The notes: generated by a model from the sequence alone, not told the origin. 64,000 nt of DNA from Betaproteobacteria bacterium Ga0074130 (GCA_001464495.1 LNDZ01000017.1:62001-126000); one strand, 5' to 3'. Shown: positions 1 through 10,381, counted from the stretch's first letter. Numbers and translations: made by a program.

Positions 1-36
1 AACCAACCCATCCATGCTCAGAATCAGTTTCGCCAT
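1..36 (-). CDS. FHA domain protein, N-terminal fragment (partial)
   Basis: Only the first 12 codons are in the window, starting from an ATG at 36 and running off the left edge. They read MAKLILSMDGLV, which resembles the first strand of betaproteobacterial forkhead-associated (FHA) domain proteins. An AGGA lies about 11 bases before the ATG. FHA domains bind phosphothreonine, and the next two genes upstream on the same strand are a PP2C phosphatase and a Ser/Thr kinase, so a phosphopeptide-reading partner fits. The call rests on very few residues plus context; another family cannot be excluded. Confidence 0.6.
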   Translation of the reverse strand, partial: MAKLILSMDGLV

Positions 37-66
37 AGCCTATCTATCCTGTTACACAGCACCGAA

Positions 67-885
67 TTAACGGAACCACGCAAAAAAACGTTGCCAGAAA
101 CCCCGAGGGGCGGAAAATTTGCTCTTGATACGCACCAGAATGACAGACACATTATCGCGCCCACCGTTGTCATTTGCCATTTGTACCAGCTGAGCGGCGC
201 ATAACTTGAGATTGGCACCCAACGCTTCGACTGTCATGCCGATTTCATCGTCCTCAACCATATCGTTAAGACCATCAGAACACAGCAGGAAGATATCGTT
301 GGGCAACACCGCATATTCATGGATCTCGGTTTCAACCACGGGATCGACACCGAGCGCCCGTGTCACGAGATTGCGATTCTGCGAATGACGGGCCTGTTCC
401 TGCGTAATCATGCCGCTATCAATCTGCTCCTGCAACAAGGAGTGATCCTTCGTGACCTGTGAAAACACGCCGCCCCGAAAGCGGTACATCCGTGAGTCGC
501 CGATATGGGCGACCGTGACCTTGTCATCGTGAAAGACCGCAGCCACAAGGGTAGTGCCCATGCCGGCATATTGCGGCTGGCTCTGCGCCGCGTTATAGAT
601 ACTCTGATTGGTGATTGAGACTTCGCGCTCAAGTGCAACCTCGGCATAACGTCGGCTGCCAACCTCTGCATAGGGTGGCTGAGCGGCAAAGGCTTCCTCA
701 AGCATATTGCCCAGCAACGCGGTAGCCATACCGCTGGCAACTTCGCCAGCGTTGTAGCCACCCATGCCATCAGCGAGGATCACCACGCCTGACGCCGGGT
801 CGGCATAGACCGAGTCCTCGTTATGCGGGCGCACCATGCCCGAATCCGAGTGCATCGCAATATCCAGCACGCCTTCCAAAGTCAT
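67..885 (-). CDS. PP2C-family protein serine/threonine phosphatase
   Basis: A Stp1-like PP2C phosphatase that removes phosphate from Ser/Thr residues using two metal ions. The family motifs appear in order: RPHNED near the N-terminus, LADGMGG with the metal-binding Asp, MGTTLVAA, HIGDSRMYR, the SDGLNDM segment and GGRDNVSVILVR near the end. The C-terminus has a short aromatic tail but no clear membrane segment, so it should be cytoplasmic. The ATG at 885 is preceded by GAGGA at good spacing; an upstream in-frame TTG at 906 would overlap the kinase gene and has no such site. It begins about 10 bases after the kinase stop, so kinase and phosphatase are probably co-transcribed and act as an opposed pair. 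Confidence 0.93.
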   Translation of the reverse strand: MTLEGVLDIAMHSDSGMVRPHNEDSVYADPASGVVILADGMGGYNAGEVASGMATALLGNMLEEAFAAQPPYAEVGSRRYAEVALEREVSITNQSIYNAAQSQPQYAGMGTTLVAAVFHDDKVTVAHIGDSRMYRFRGGVFSQVTKDHSLLQEQIDSGMITQEQARHSQNRNLVTRALGVDPVVETEIHEYAVLPNDIFLLCSDGLNDMVEDDEIGMTVEALGANLKLCAAQLVQMANDNGGRDNVSVILVRIKSKFSAPRGFWQRFFAWFR

Positions 886-895
886 GCACTCATCC

Positions 896-3457
896 TCATA
901 GGGCAATATCTACATTACCTGCGTCGCCGGCACTCAAGGCGCGCAAGTCGTGGGCCAATTCCTGGCCGCTTTGATAACGGGCTTCTAGATCCTTAGCGAG
1001 GGCGCGATCAATCACTGCCGCCAATGCTGGTGGGATATCTGGATTATAGGTGCGCACATCCGGGTGCGGTTCATTAGCAATACGGAACATCAGCTGCGCC
1101 ATGGAGTCACCCTCGAAAGGCAGGTGACCGCTCACCATCTGATAAAGCGTAACGCCAAGCGAGAAAATATCGGAGCGTCCATCAATCTTTTTGCCAGCCA
1201 ATTGCTCGGGCGACATGTAACTTGGGGTGCCGAGCACCATACCGGTCTTGGTGCGCGATGAATCGGTGATGCGCGCGATACCAAAGTCGGTCACCTTAAC
1301 CTGATCAGACTCAAGCTCGTACATGATGTTGGCGGGCTTAATGTCACGGTGCACAACATTGTTGCTGTGAGCATAAGCCAATGCATCGGCGACGCGGGCA
1401 ATGATGCTGTTCACCTTACCGACTTCCAGCAGCGTGCCGGGCTTGGTATAGGGCACCAGATCTCGCCCCTTGAGGAACTCCATGGCGATATAGGCCAGAT
1501 CATGCTCTTCGCCCGCGTCATACATGGTGACGATATTAGGGTGGTTGAGTCGGCCCGCTGTTTCTGCCTCACGGAAGAAGCGTTCCTTGACGTCCACAAG
1601 CTCGCTTTCGTCAAACTCCTGCGACAAAGCCATGGTCTTGATGGCGACGATGCGGTTGATCTTCGGATCGCGGCCCATGTAGACAACCCCCATGGCGCCT
1701 TTGCCCAACTCCTTCTCCACCTGATAGCGGCCGAGCATCGGCTTCTCAACCTCACCCCCTTCAAGGATGCTGGCATTTGTACGGTTGCCCGCGCCACCAA
1801 GGATGACGGTTTCTGACATTTGGCGAGCACGGTTCAGGCGCTGTTCTAGATCCTTGAACTTGGCGTTGTATTCCGACATGTACCGGAACACTGCCTCAGC
1901 CTTATTGAACTGTCGCTTCCGTTCAAAATCGAGACCAAGGTTGTACATATTCTCCATGAGCTGGTCATCCAGCGGGCACTTGCGGAACTTATCAAACGCC
2001 ATATCCAGCTGCCCCTGCCCTTGAAAGGCCAAGCCCAGCATGCGATTCGACTCAGCGGAGTCCAAATCCGACTTTTCTTTGCCGCGCTCAGTCACGAGGA
2101 AGCGCTTAGTCGTCAGTAAAGCATGACCAACCAGCAGCAATGTTGCCGGCAACATCAGCTGCAACCACAGCAACTGTGTTGTCATCAAAACGAAGTGGGT
2201 GGCAATCAATGCCAGCAAAATGCCGACGGTAACCAGTGCCGATGTACCAGCCTTAAGGCGCGGCAATAGCGCTATCAAATAAATTGCGACAAGCAGGAAG
2301 ATGGCGAATTCAGCAATTGCCGCCCATCCAGGCACCACGAAGAAATGCTCGGACAGAATGCTTGAGACGGTATGCGCCAACACCTGCACGCTTGGCATCT
2401 GCGAACTCACAGGCGTCACAAACGCGGGGCTGCCAGAGCCCGCAACCGTCATCCCGATCAGGACGATTTTGTCCTTGTACTTTTCAAGCGGGATCTTGCC
2501 GCTCTTCACATCGAAGAACGAATCTACGGGAAAGGCTGGCAAGCCATCCTTATCTTGGTAGTAATAGACATACATGCGTGAGTCGACATCGGTACCGATT
2601 TTCAGCTTGCCTAATTGAAGGGACTCACCCGGCTGCACCTTGATATCGGACGGACCGAGATTGAGGCTGCGGGCCGCAATCAGTAACGATAGGGCAGGAT
2701 AAAGGTGTTCGCCATAACCAATGACCACGGGTTCGGCCCGGAAGCCCCCATCAACGTCAGGCGTGGCATTCAGATGCCCGATTGCAGCCGCAACTTGCCC
2801 TAGGGGCTCTATAACACCCGCATCGACATCCACGCCTGCATACACACTCTCCGAACCACCGCCGGGTAATGCATTACGTTGTACATACTCTGGCAGCGGC
2901 TCAGGGCGCCCTTGAGGGTTGCCTAATTTGAACGCCATGGGCAACACTACATTGCCGGCGGCCTTGAACGACTCTGCCAAACGGCGATCAGTATTCAAAC
3001 GGGAATCGGCTTCATACAGCACGGAGCCGACACTCCCCAGCCAGCCCGGCTGGCCAGCGACAGACTCCTGTGAGCCGGCAGTGGCGAAGTCAGTCCCGCC
3101 AGCATGGCCGTAAATCTCAATTAATCGATTGATATAACCAAGCCCGGCATCACGCTGCGGTTCGGAGAAGAACACCGTGCTACCAATGACCTTGGCTTTA
3201 GCGGCCACCAGCTTATCAACCATTTCCGCATGCACTTCGCGGGACCACGGCCAGCGCCCGATATTGTCTAGGCTAGCCTTATCGATCGCGATGATGGCAA
3301 TTTTGTCAGACGGCAGCCGACTGGTCATCCCGACGGCAATGTCGTAAGCCTTACGCTCCAAGCTCTGATTGAACTCACTGCCAGCCCATACCAGCATGCC
3401 GAACGTGACCAAAAGCCCCAAAAACCAGTCACGCTTCCAAAAGTCTGCCTTTTTCAC
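896..3457 (-). CDS. CHASE2-domain membrane serine/threonine protein kinase
   Basis: A sensor kinase of about 853 residues. An N-terminal membrane segment (about 12-28) is followed by a periplasmic CHASE2 sensor domain (about 30-340), then three closely spaced membrane segments (about 375-455), a helical TPR-like linker (about 470-545) and a Hanks-type kinase domain (about 577 to the end). Kinase motifs are intact: glycine loop GKGAMG, VAIK lysine near 607, HRDIKPAN near 703, DFG, and the APE-region variant YMSPEQ. The start is uncertain: GTG at 3457 has a G-rich stretch before it, and another in-frame GTG lies at 3484. It heads a kinase-phosphatase-FHA unit. The signal sensed is not visible. 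Confidence 0.92.
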   Translation of the reverse strand: MKKADFWKRDWFLGLLVTFGMLVWAGSEFNQSLERKAYDIAVGMTSRLPSDKIAIIAIDKASLDNIGRWPWSREVHAEMVDKLVAAKAKVIGSTVFFSEPQRDAGLGYINRLIEIYGHAGGTDFATAGSQESVAGQPGWLGSVGSVLYEADSRLNTDRRLAESFKAAGNVVLPMAFKLGNPQGRPEPLPEYVQRNALPGGGSESVYAGVDVDAGVIEPLGQVAAAIGHLNATPDVDGGFRAEPVVIGYGEHLYPALSLLIAARSLNLGPSDIKVQPGESLQLGKLKIGTDVDSRMYVYYYQDKDGLPAFPVDSFFDVKSGKIPLEKYKDKIVLIGMTVAGSGSPAFVTPVSSQMPSVQVLAHTVSSILSEHFFVVPGWAAIAEFAIFLLVAIYLIALLPRLKAGTSALVTVGILLALIATHFVLMTTQLLWLQLMLPATLLLVGHALLTTKRFLVTERGKEKSDLDSAESNRMLGLAFQGQGQLDMAFDKFRKCPLDDQLMENMYNLGLDFERKRQFNKAEAVFRYMSEYNAKFKDLEQRLNRARQMSETVILGGAGNRTNASILEGGEVEKPMLGRYQVEKELGKGAMGVVYMGRDPKINRIVAIKTMALSQEFDESELVDVKERFFREAETAGRLNHPNIVTMYDAGEEHDLAYIAMEFLKGRDLVPYTKPGTLLEVGKVNSIIARVADALAYAHSNNVVHRDIKPANIMYELESDQVKVTDFGIARITDSSRTKTGMVLGTPSYMSPEQLAGKKIDGRSDIFSLGVTLYQMVSGHLPFEGDSMAQLMFRIANEPHPDVRTYNPDIPPALAAVIDRALAKDLEARYQSGQELAHDLRALSAGDAGNVDIAL

Positions 3458-3611
3458 GCCCCGCCCCCCGCTGCATGTAGGCACTACAGGAAAATTGATA
3501 CGCCTAATCTATATCATTAAGTTTATCTGGATTCTTTCAGTACAGGCGACAACTCGTCAATGATCCATGCCTGAAAAGGCCCAATTCGTTGCGTAATTTT
3601 GCAAAATACAC

Positions 3612-3648
3612 AAAAAAAAACCGCGCTAGCAAGACTAGCGCGGTTTTT
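3612..3648 (-). terminator. Rho-independent terminator of sucCD
   Basis: A 9-bp perfect stem (CCGCGCTAG at 3621-3629 against CTAGCGCGG at 3635-3643) with a 5-base loop lies just after the sucD stop on the minus strand. It is followed on that strand by nine T residues, and a T5 run on the other side means it could also work in the plus direction. Confidence 0.9.
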
Positions 3649-3671
3649 GGGGCGTTTGGCCCCCTGAAGGC

Positions 3672-4565
3672 TTACAGCAGCGACTTCAGAAGCTTGCCCA
3701 TTTCCGACGGGTTGCGAGTGACCTTAAAGCCGGAGGCTTCCATGATCGCCAGCTTGGCGTCGGCAGTGTCGGCACCACCCGAGATCAGCGCGCCGGCGTG
3801 GCCCATGCGCTTGCCCGGAGGGGCGGTAACGCCGGCGATGAAGCCAACGATAGGCTTCTTGCCGTTCTTGGCGTACCACTCAGCCGCATTGGCTTCGTCA
3901 GGACCGCCGATTTCGCCGATCATGATGATCGCATCGGTTTCCGGATCGTTGTTGAACATTTCCAGAACATCGATGTGCTTCAGGCCGTTGATGGGGTCGC
4001 CACCAATGTTCACCACGGTCGATTGACCCAGGTTCACTTCCGACAGCTGAGCAGCAGCTTCGTAGGTCAGGGTGCCGGAGCGCGAAACCACGCCGATACG
4101 ACCCTTCTTGTGGATATGGCCAGGCATGATGCCGATCTTCAGCTCTTCCGGGGTAATGATGCCGGAGCAGTTCGGCCCGATCAGAATGGTCTTCTTGCCG
4201 CCAGCTGCTTCCTTGGCCTTCATGCGGTTACGCACTTCCAGCATGTCGCGAACTGGGATGCCTTCAGTGATACACACCACCAGATCTAGGTCAGCTTCAA
4301 CAGCTTCCCAAATCGCAGCAGCTGCGCCAGCGGGTGGCACGTAGATCACGGAAGCGGTTGCGCCGGTCGCGGCAGATGCATCCTTGACGGTCGCAAAGAT
4401 CGGCACGTCCATGACAGACTCGCCAGCCTTCTTCGGGTTAACGCCTGCAACGTAGCAGTTCTTGCCGTTTGCGTACTCGATACACTTTTCGGTATGGAAC
4501 TGACCGGTCTTGCCGGTAATACCTTGGGTGATGACCTTGGTGTTTTTGTTGATCAGAATAGACAT
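3672..4565 (-). CDS. sucD: Succinyl-CoA ligase (ADP/GDP-forming) subunit alpha
   Basis: Alpha subunit of the TCA-cycle enzyme that converts succinyl-CoA to succinate with formation of a nucleoside triphosphate. It has an N-terminal CoA-binding Rossmann domain ([12 protein letters not shown]) and the ligase domain with the phosphohistidine at about His256 in [10 protein letters not shown]. At 297 residues the length is normal. The ATG at 4565 follows AAGGAG, which overlaps the end of sucC, so translation is probably coupled. A strong terminator follows the stop. Confidence 0.97.
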   Translation of the reverse strand: MSILINKNTKVITQGITGKTGQFHTEKCIEYANGKNCYVAGVNPKKAGESVMDVPIFATVKDASAATGATASVIYVPPAGAAAAIWEAVEADLDLVVCITEGIPVRDMLEVRNRMKAKEAAGGKKTILIGPNCSGIITPEELKIGIMPGHIHKKGRIGVVSRSGTLTYEAAAQLSEVNLGQSTVVNIGGDPINGLKHIDVLEMFNNDPETDAIIMIGEIGGPDEANAAEWYAKNGKKPIVGFIAGVTAPPGKRMGHAGALISGGADTADAKLAIMEASGFKVTRNPSEMGKLLKSLL

Positions 4566-4576
4566 TCAGATGCTCC

Positions 4577-5737
<1,161 letters not shown>

Positions 5738-5915
5738 GAGTCATCCTTGCTAGTGCAAAATTTATCGAAATGCCGACTTCGCAACCCCACCGTGGGGCCA
5801 GAACATCGATCTTCTTTCTTTGTTTCAGGCCGCCGGCAAATACCGAGAGCGTAGAACCCTTGATTTTAACACAGCATTTCGGCAAGCTGACAGCTCCCTT
5901 TCTAAGGCAAACCCC

Positions 5916-6485
5916 ATGTCAGAACAAGCCCCTGTATTCACATCTGGTCCTGCAGTAGCCACGCTGGGGGGCGGCTGTTTCTGGTGCACCGAAGCCCCGC
6001 TCTCAAAGCTCAAGGGGGTGTCGCAGGTTGTCTCAGGTTATGCTGGCGGCCACCTTGAAAACCCGACATACGAAGACATTTGCACGGGCACGTCCGGCCA
6101 TGCTGAAGTCATTCAAGTGACGTTTGATCCAGCGGTGATTGATTACCGGACGCTGCTAATCACGCTATTTGCGATCCACGATCCGACCACCTTGAACCGT
6201 CAGGGCAACGATCGAGGAACGCAATACCGCTCAGTCATCTTCACGCACGATGAAACACAGGCGCAGATAGCGCGGCAGCTGATCGCCGAACTTGAAGCGG
6301 CGCATGTGTGGGACGACCCGATTGTGACCGAGGTGTCCCCCGTGCCCAAGTTCTGGCCGGCCGAGGCTTATCATCAGGATTACTTCACCAATAACCCCTT
6401 CCAGCCCTACTGCATGGCGGTGGTTGGCCCTAAAGTGCAGAAGATGCGCGAGAAGTTTGGCAACCTTCTGAAGCCTGGCGTCTAA
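5916..6485 (+). CDS. msrA: Peptide methionine (S)-S-oxide reductase
   Basis: Repairs methionine-S-sulfoxide in proteins and free form. The catalytic motif GCFWCTE is near the N-terminus, with the nucleophilic cysteine at about residue 21 from the chosen start. The downstream blocks GYAGGHLENPTYEDICTG, GHAEVIQVTFDP, DRGTQYRS and HQDYF are all typical. The open frame extends further upstream, but the ATG at 5916 with AAGG about nine bases before it gives a 189-residue protein of usual length without an odd N-terminal extension. It converges on the Nif3-family gene with 11 bases between the stops. Confidence 0.95.
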   Translation: MSEQAPVFTSGPAVATLGGGCFWCTEAPLSKLKGVSQVVSGYAGGHLENPTYEDICTGTSGHAEVIQVTFDPAVIDYRTLLITLFAIHDPTTLNRQGNDRGTQYRSVIFTHDETQAQIARQLIAELEAAHVWDDPIVTEVSPVPKFWPAEAYHQDYFTNNPFQPYCMAVVGPKVQKMREKFGNLLKPGV

Positions 6486-6496
6486 GTCCGCACCAA

Positions 6497-7243
6497 CTAC
6501 ACCGGGTTATCCAGCTCCAGATAGCGACACTCTAGGCCATGTAGCGCTGTCAGGTGTGTAGCCAATGCTTGAACACCATAGCGCTCGGTCGCATGATGAC
6601 CTGCCGCAATATACGGAATGCCGGTTTCTAGGGCCAAATGATAGGTTTGCTCTGAAACTTCGCCGCTCAGAAAAACGTCAGCACCTGCGGCAATCGCCTG
6701 CTCAAAGTACCCCTGCGCACCACCTGAGCACCAGGCAATGCGCTTGACCATCCGCTCTGGATCGCCCAAGAGTTGGGGGACACGACCAAGCGCGGTGCCA
6801 ACCTGTGCAGCCAAGGCCGCAGCGCTTAATGGTGCAGCAGGCGTGCCCAAGAAGCCAATGTTTTGCTCGCCAAAATTGCCATCTACCACCCAACCGAACT
6901 TCTCGGCCAATTGCGCGTTATTGCCAAGCGCCGAATGCGCATCTAGCGGCAGGTGGTAGGCAAACAAATTGATGTCATGAGACAGCAAGGAGGCCATGCG
7001 CTGCTTGCGAAAACCGGTGACACGTCCATCTTCCCCCTTCCAGAACCAACCGTGATGGACCAGTATCGCGTCGGCTTGCCATGCAATGGCGGCATCAATC
7101 ACCGCTTGGCTAGCAGTGGTGGCACACAGGACGCGCCGAACCTCGGACTTCCCTTCCACTTGCAAACCGTTTGGGCAATAATCGCGGAACCGCGCAGCTT
7201 CAAGCAGACTGTCAAGGTAAGCGCGTAATTCATCACGCAGCAT
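6497..7243 (-). CDS. Nif3-like dinuclear metal-centre hexameric protein
   Basis: A member of the Nif3/YbgI family (about 248 residues), whose members form hexamers with a two-metal site; the physiological reaction is not settled. Recognisable blocks are the N-terminal FRDYCPNGLQVEG, the metal-binding VHHGWFWKG, LPLDAHSALGNN and the C-terminal AGHHATERYGVQ. The ATG at 7243 is preceded by AGGAG at six bases, although the frame stays open further upstream into the divergent protease gene. It is transcribed away from the protease gene; the 34 bases between the starts must hold overlapping control elements. Confidence 0.9.
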   Translation of the reverse strand: MLRDELRAYLDSLLEAARFRDYCPNGLQVEGKSEVRRVLCATTASQAVIDAAIAWQADAILVHHGWFWKGEDGRVTGFRKQRMASLLSHDINLFAYHLPLDAHSALGNNAQLAEKFGWVVDGNFGEQNIGFLGTPAAPLSAAALAAQVGTALGRVPQLLGDPERMVKRIAWCSGGAQGYFEQAIAAGADVFLSGEVSEQTYHLALETGIPYIAAGHHATERYGVQALATHLTALHGLECRYLELDNPV

Positions 7244-7277
7244 GCAGAACTCCTGATCGATTTTCGAAAGCCCCATT

Positions 7278-8438
7278 ATGCGCCGTCTGTGGCTCATCTT
7301 TGCCCAAGCCGTTACCGTTGCTGTTGCAATCGTCTTTGTGCTGCAGGCCTTTCGGCCTGGCTGGCTCGGTGGCCTTTCCGAACAATCGGGGAATAATGTT
7401 TTCATTCGCCAAGAGGCCGCCAGCGGCGAGGCGCCGCGTCAAGTCGCGACCTTCAGTAATGCGGCCCAGCGCGCACTGCCTTCTGTGGTTCACATCTTCA
7501 CCAGCCAAGAAATCCGCGCCCCGCGCAACCCCTTGCTGAACGACCCATTTTTCCGCCACTTCTTTGGTGATCGCTTCGGTGAAGAAAAGCAGCAGCGTTC
7601 TGGACTGGGTAGCGGCGTTGTCGTGAGTGCGGATGGTTACATCCTCACTAACAATCACGTTGTTGAAGGCGCTGACCAGATCGAAGTATCGGTCAATGAT
7701 GGCCGCAAGTTCAAGGCCAAGGTTGTCGGCACGGACCCTGAATCGGATCTGGCCGTACTGCGTGTTCCAGCCGATGCCCAACTGACGCCCATCACCTTTG
7801 CGCAGCCGCGTAGCCTGCGCGTGGGCGATATCGTACTGGCGATTGGCAATCCCTTCGGTGTCGGTCAGACAGTGACGTCGGGCATTGTCAGCGCGCTGGA
7901 TCGAACACATCTTGGTATCAACACCTTCGAGAATTTTATCCAGACCGATGCCGCAATCAATCCCGGCAATTCAGGTGGCGCACTGGTAGACAGCAATGGC
8001 GTGTTGGTGGGTATCAATACCGCGATCTACTCGCAGAGCGGTGGCTCAATGGGCATCGGCTTCGCTATCCCGATTGCGCTGGCGCAAAACGTTCTCGAGC
8101 AGATCATCAAGAATGGCGCGGTGACACGCGGCTGGATTGGCGTTGAGGTTCAGGAAATCACGCCGGAGTTGGCGGAATCCTTCAAGCTGCCTGATAGCAA
8201 GGGGGCGCTGATTGCGGGGATTGTGCGTGGAGCGCCGGCCGACCGCGCTGGGATCAAGCCGGGCGACATTCTGCTTTCCGTCGAAAACAAGCCGGTCAAA
8301 GATGCGCAAGTGATGCTTGAAGTCATCGCCACTCAGGAACCAGGACAGTCAGCACGCTTCAAGCTGCGTCGCGAAGGCAAGGAAATCGAGCTGGGCGTGG
8401 TCATCGGCAAGCGGCCCAAGCCGCAGGCAAAACAGTAA
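7278..8438 (+). CDS. DegS/AlgW-type trypsin-like periplasmic serine protease, one PDZ domain
   Basis: An HtrA-family protease with one N-terminal membrane anchor (about residues 4-24), a trypsin-like domain and a single PDZ domain (about 270-375). The catalytic triad is visible as His127 (TNNHVVEGA), Asp157 (ESDLAVLR) and Ser232 (NPGNSGGALVD). One PDZ plus an anchor matches DegS/AlgW, which start the envelope-stress cascade by cutting an anti-sigma factor, rather than the two-PDZ DegP/DegQ. No RseA/RseB gene is present here, so that role is inferred from architecture. It sits next to tatC at the usual betaproteobacterial position. Confidence 0.93.
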   Translation: MRRLWLIFAQAVTVAVAIVFVLQAFRPGWLGGLSEQSGNNVFIRQEAASGEAPRQVATFSNAAQRALPSVVHIFTSQEIRAPRNPLLNDPFFRHFFGDRFGEEKQQRSGLGSGVVVSADGYILTNNHVVEGADQIEVSVNDGRKFKAKVVGTDPESDLAVLRVPADAQLTPITFAQPRSLRVGDIVLAIGNPFGVGQTVTSGIVSALDRTHLGINTFENFIQTDAAINPGNSGGALVDSNGVLVGINTAIYSQSGGSMGIGFAIPIALAQNVLEQIIKNGAVTRGWIGVEVQEITPELAESFKLPDSKGALIAGIVRGAPADRAGIKPGDILLSVENKPVKDAQVMLEVIATQEPGQSARFKLRREGKEIELGVVIGKRPKPQAKQ

Positions 8439-8459
8439 GCGGGGATGTCGCTGGCTGGC

Positions 8460-9209
8460 TTAATCTTCGGGTGAATTTAATGCCGGGCCGTGATCGGCAC
8501 GGCCGATCACCCCAGCCATGAAGATACCGAGTTCGTAGAGCAGCAGCAAAGGCACCGCCATCAGGAACTGCGACAGCACATCCGGTGGCGTAAAGATGGC
8601 GGCAATCACAAAGGCACCAACGATCACATAACGGCGCGCCTCCTTGAGCTGATCGAGACTGACAAGACCGACACGCACCAGCACGATGACAATGACAGGT
8701 ACTTCAAAGGTCATGCCGAATGCAAGGAAGGTGGTCAGCACGAAGGACAGATACTTCTCAATATCCGTCATCACCGCAACGCCTTCTGGCGCAAACGTAT
8801 TCACAAAACCGAATACGCTGGGGAACACCACAAAGTAGGCGAAGCCCATGCCAACGAAAAACAGCAGCACACTCGCCGCAATCAACGGCAACACTAGACG
8901 GCGTTCATGCACATACAGCCCGGGGGCAACAAACGCCCACGCCTGATACAGCACATAGGGCAGTGCCAATACAAAAGACACCATCAAGGTGACTTTCATC
9001 GGTACGAGGAAAGCACCGGCAACATCCGTAGCGATCATCTGCCCACCTTGCGGCAAAGCGGCCAGCATAGGTGCAGCCAGCAAGGTATAAATTTCCCGCG
9101 CCCAGCTCACGAGGCAGAGAAAAACGATGATCACGCTTACGATCGCCCGGATCAGGCGGGCGCGTAACTCGATCAAATGCGAGACAAAGGTTTCCTGCAC
9201 ATCACTCAT
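8460..9209 (-). CDS. tatC: Twin-arginine translocase subunit TatC
   Basis: Six-span inner-membrane core of the Tat translocase, which together with TatB binds twin-arginine signal peptides of folded proteins. The N-terminal SHLIELRARL block, FVAPGLYVHERR and FGMTFEVPV are characteristic. At 249 residues the length is normal. Its ATG overlaps the tatB stop as ATGA, so translation is coupled. It is the last gene of the his-hinT-tat run and converges with the DegS-type gene. Confidence 0.97.
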   Translation of the reverse strand: MSDVQETFVSHLIELRARLIRAIVSVIIVFLCLVSWAREIYTLLAAPMLAALPQGGQMIATDVAGAFLVPMKVTLMVSFVLALPYVLYQAWAFVAPGLYVHERRLVLPLIAASVLLFFVGMGFAYFVVFPSVFGFVNTFAPEGVAVMTDIEKYLSFVLTTFLAFGMTFEVPVIVIVLVRVGLVSLDQLKEARRYVIVGAFVIAAIFTPPDVLSQFLMAVPLLLLYELGIFMAGVIGRADHGPALNSPED

Positions 9210-9598
9210 GCGGGCGTCACCGGTTTGTCATCTTTAGATATTGGCGTTGGCACATCAGAGGCGGGCTCGGATGCTATCGCAGTCACCTCTGTGGCACTGG
9301 CAGGCGCGGTGTCCGCGGCCTGCAATGCCGAGTTGGTCACATCCTCAACCGCGCGCAGCTCTTTGTGAATGCTGTTCTCAACCTCATGCACCTGCTCGGT
9401 AATCTGGGACTGAAAACGCTTCAGATCCTCGATCTCCATCTCGCGCCTTACTTCCGACTTCACGTCATTTACATATCGCTGCAAACGCCCCAGCAGCGCC
9501 CCGCCCGTACGCGCAACCCGCGGCAGACGCTCGGGGCCGATGACGATCAATGCCACCAGACCAATGACAACGAGTTCGGAAAAGCCGATATCAAACAT
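9206..9598 (-). CDS. tatB: Sec-independent translocase subunit TatB
   Basis: A single N-terminal membrane helix with the family start MFDIGFSELVVIGLVALIV, followed by IGPERLP and a charged amphipathic helix with a long acidic tail. TatB joins TatC to make the receptor complex for twin-arginine substrates. At 130 residues it is within the usual range. It lies 86 bases after tatA, and that gap holds a terminator-like hairpin; it overlaps tatC by four bases. Confidence 0.95.
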   Translation of the reverse strand: MFDIGFSELVVIGLVALIVIGPERLPRVARTGGALLGRLQRYVNDVKSEVRREMEIEDLKRFQSQITEQVHEVENSIHKELRAVEDVTNSALQAADTAPASATEVTAIASEPASDVPTPISKDDKPVTPA

Positions 9599-9620
9599 TC
9601 ACATTCAATCGGTAGAAGAG

Positions 9621-9664
9621 CAGAAAAACAAAAGCGGGGCCAAGGTCTCTGCCGTGGGCCCCGC
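9621..9664 (-). terminator. Intercistronic terminator between tatA and tatB
   Basis: An 8-bp perfect GC-rich stem (GCGGGGCC at 9634-9641, GGCCCCGC at 9657-9664) with a 15-base loop lies 20 bases after the tatA stop on the minus strand. It is followed on that strand by TTTTGTTTTTCTG. The loop is long, so partial rather than full termination is likely, which would give more tatA than tatBC message. Confidence 0.7.
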
Positions 9665-9684
9665 CTGACGGCAGTGTTGCTGAC

Positions 9685-9903
9685 TCAAACCTTATCGCGC
9701 TTGGCTTCGCCTTCAATCGTCGCGCCGACTTGGGCAGACGGATCGGCTGGCTTGTCGGCCGCGCCACCTTCACGCATACCATCCTTGAAGCCTTTGACTG
9801 CACCGCCGAGATCGGAACCGATGTTACGCAGCTTCTTGGTGCCGAAAACCAGCATCACGATGACCAGAACGATCAGCCAGTGCCAGATGCTAAAACTTCC
9901 CAT
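9685..9903 (-). CDS. tatA: Twin-arginine translocase subunit TatA
   Basis: Pore-forming Tat subunit with one membrane helix and an amphipathic helix. The start [20 protein letters not shown] and the [14 protein letters not shown] block are diagnostic. At 72 residues the length is normal. The ATG at 9903 has AAGGAG six bases upstream; a longer frame from further upstream lacks family similarity. It is separated from tatB by a terminator-like hairpin, which fits the known excess of TatA over TatB and TatC in cells. Confidence 0.96.
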   Translation of the reverse strand: MGSFSIWHWLIVLVIVMLVFGTKKLRNIGSDLGGAVKGFKDGMREGGAADKPADPSAQVGATIEGEAKRDKV

Positions 9904-9975
9904 GACAGCTCCTTTTTGGCGCGGCATCCCGCGCATCGTGATATCCGCCGCTGCGTTTTCGCCCGCGACGTTTGC

Positions 9976-10329
9976 TTAAACTCTGGTAACGAGCGGTCCA
10001 ACCGGCTGCGGCCCACCCAAGATATGTGCATGCAGATGATACACCTCCTGCCCACCCACTCGACCGGTGTTCACGATGGTGCGAAAACCATCATTGAGGC
10101 CAAGCCCGGCGGCGATTTCACCTACTTTGACAAAGAGTTTACCCAGCACGGCCGCATGCGATGCATCGCAATCGGCTAAGGACTCGACATGTTGCTTGGG
10201 AATCACCAGCACATGCACAGGCGCAGCGGGGTTGATGTCATGGAAGGCGAGCAAGTCGTCATCCTCATAAACCTTTTTGGCGGGAATCTTGCCTTCGACG
10301 ATCTTGCAGAAAATACAGTCGGACATCAT
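9976..10329 (-). CDS. hinT: HIT-family nucleotide-binding protein (HinT-like)
   Basis: A histidine-triad hydrolase of 117 residues acting on purine nucleoside phosphoramidates. The triad HLHAH lies at about residues 98-102, and the N-terminal CIFCKIVEGKIPA and HVLVIPKQH blocks match HinT. Two adjacent ATG codons (10329 and 10326) are both possible, with GAGGG just upstream. It follows hisE and precedes tatA, a linkage common in betaproteobacteria and probably only positional. Confidence 0.94.
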   Translation of the reverse strand: MMSDCIFCKIVEGKIPAKKVYEDDDLLAFHDINPAAPVHVLVIPKQHVESLADCDASHAAVLGKLFVKVGEIAAGLGLNDGFRTIVNTGRVGGQEVYHLHAHILGGPQPVGPLVTRV

Positions 10330-10381
10330 TAAGCCCTCGTTTATGTGGAAGGTGAGTTTCTCAAACTATCACCGAAGAAGA

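Noticed and set aside
7233-7910. Open frame of 225 codons opposite the DegS-type protease gene
   Set aside because: The plus-strand frame carries the full catalytic triad and PDZ pattern; the reverse frame shows no family similarity.
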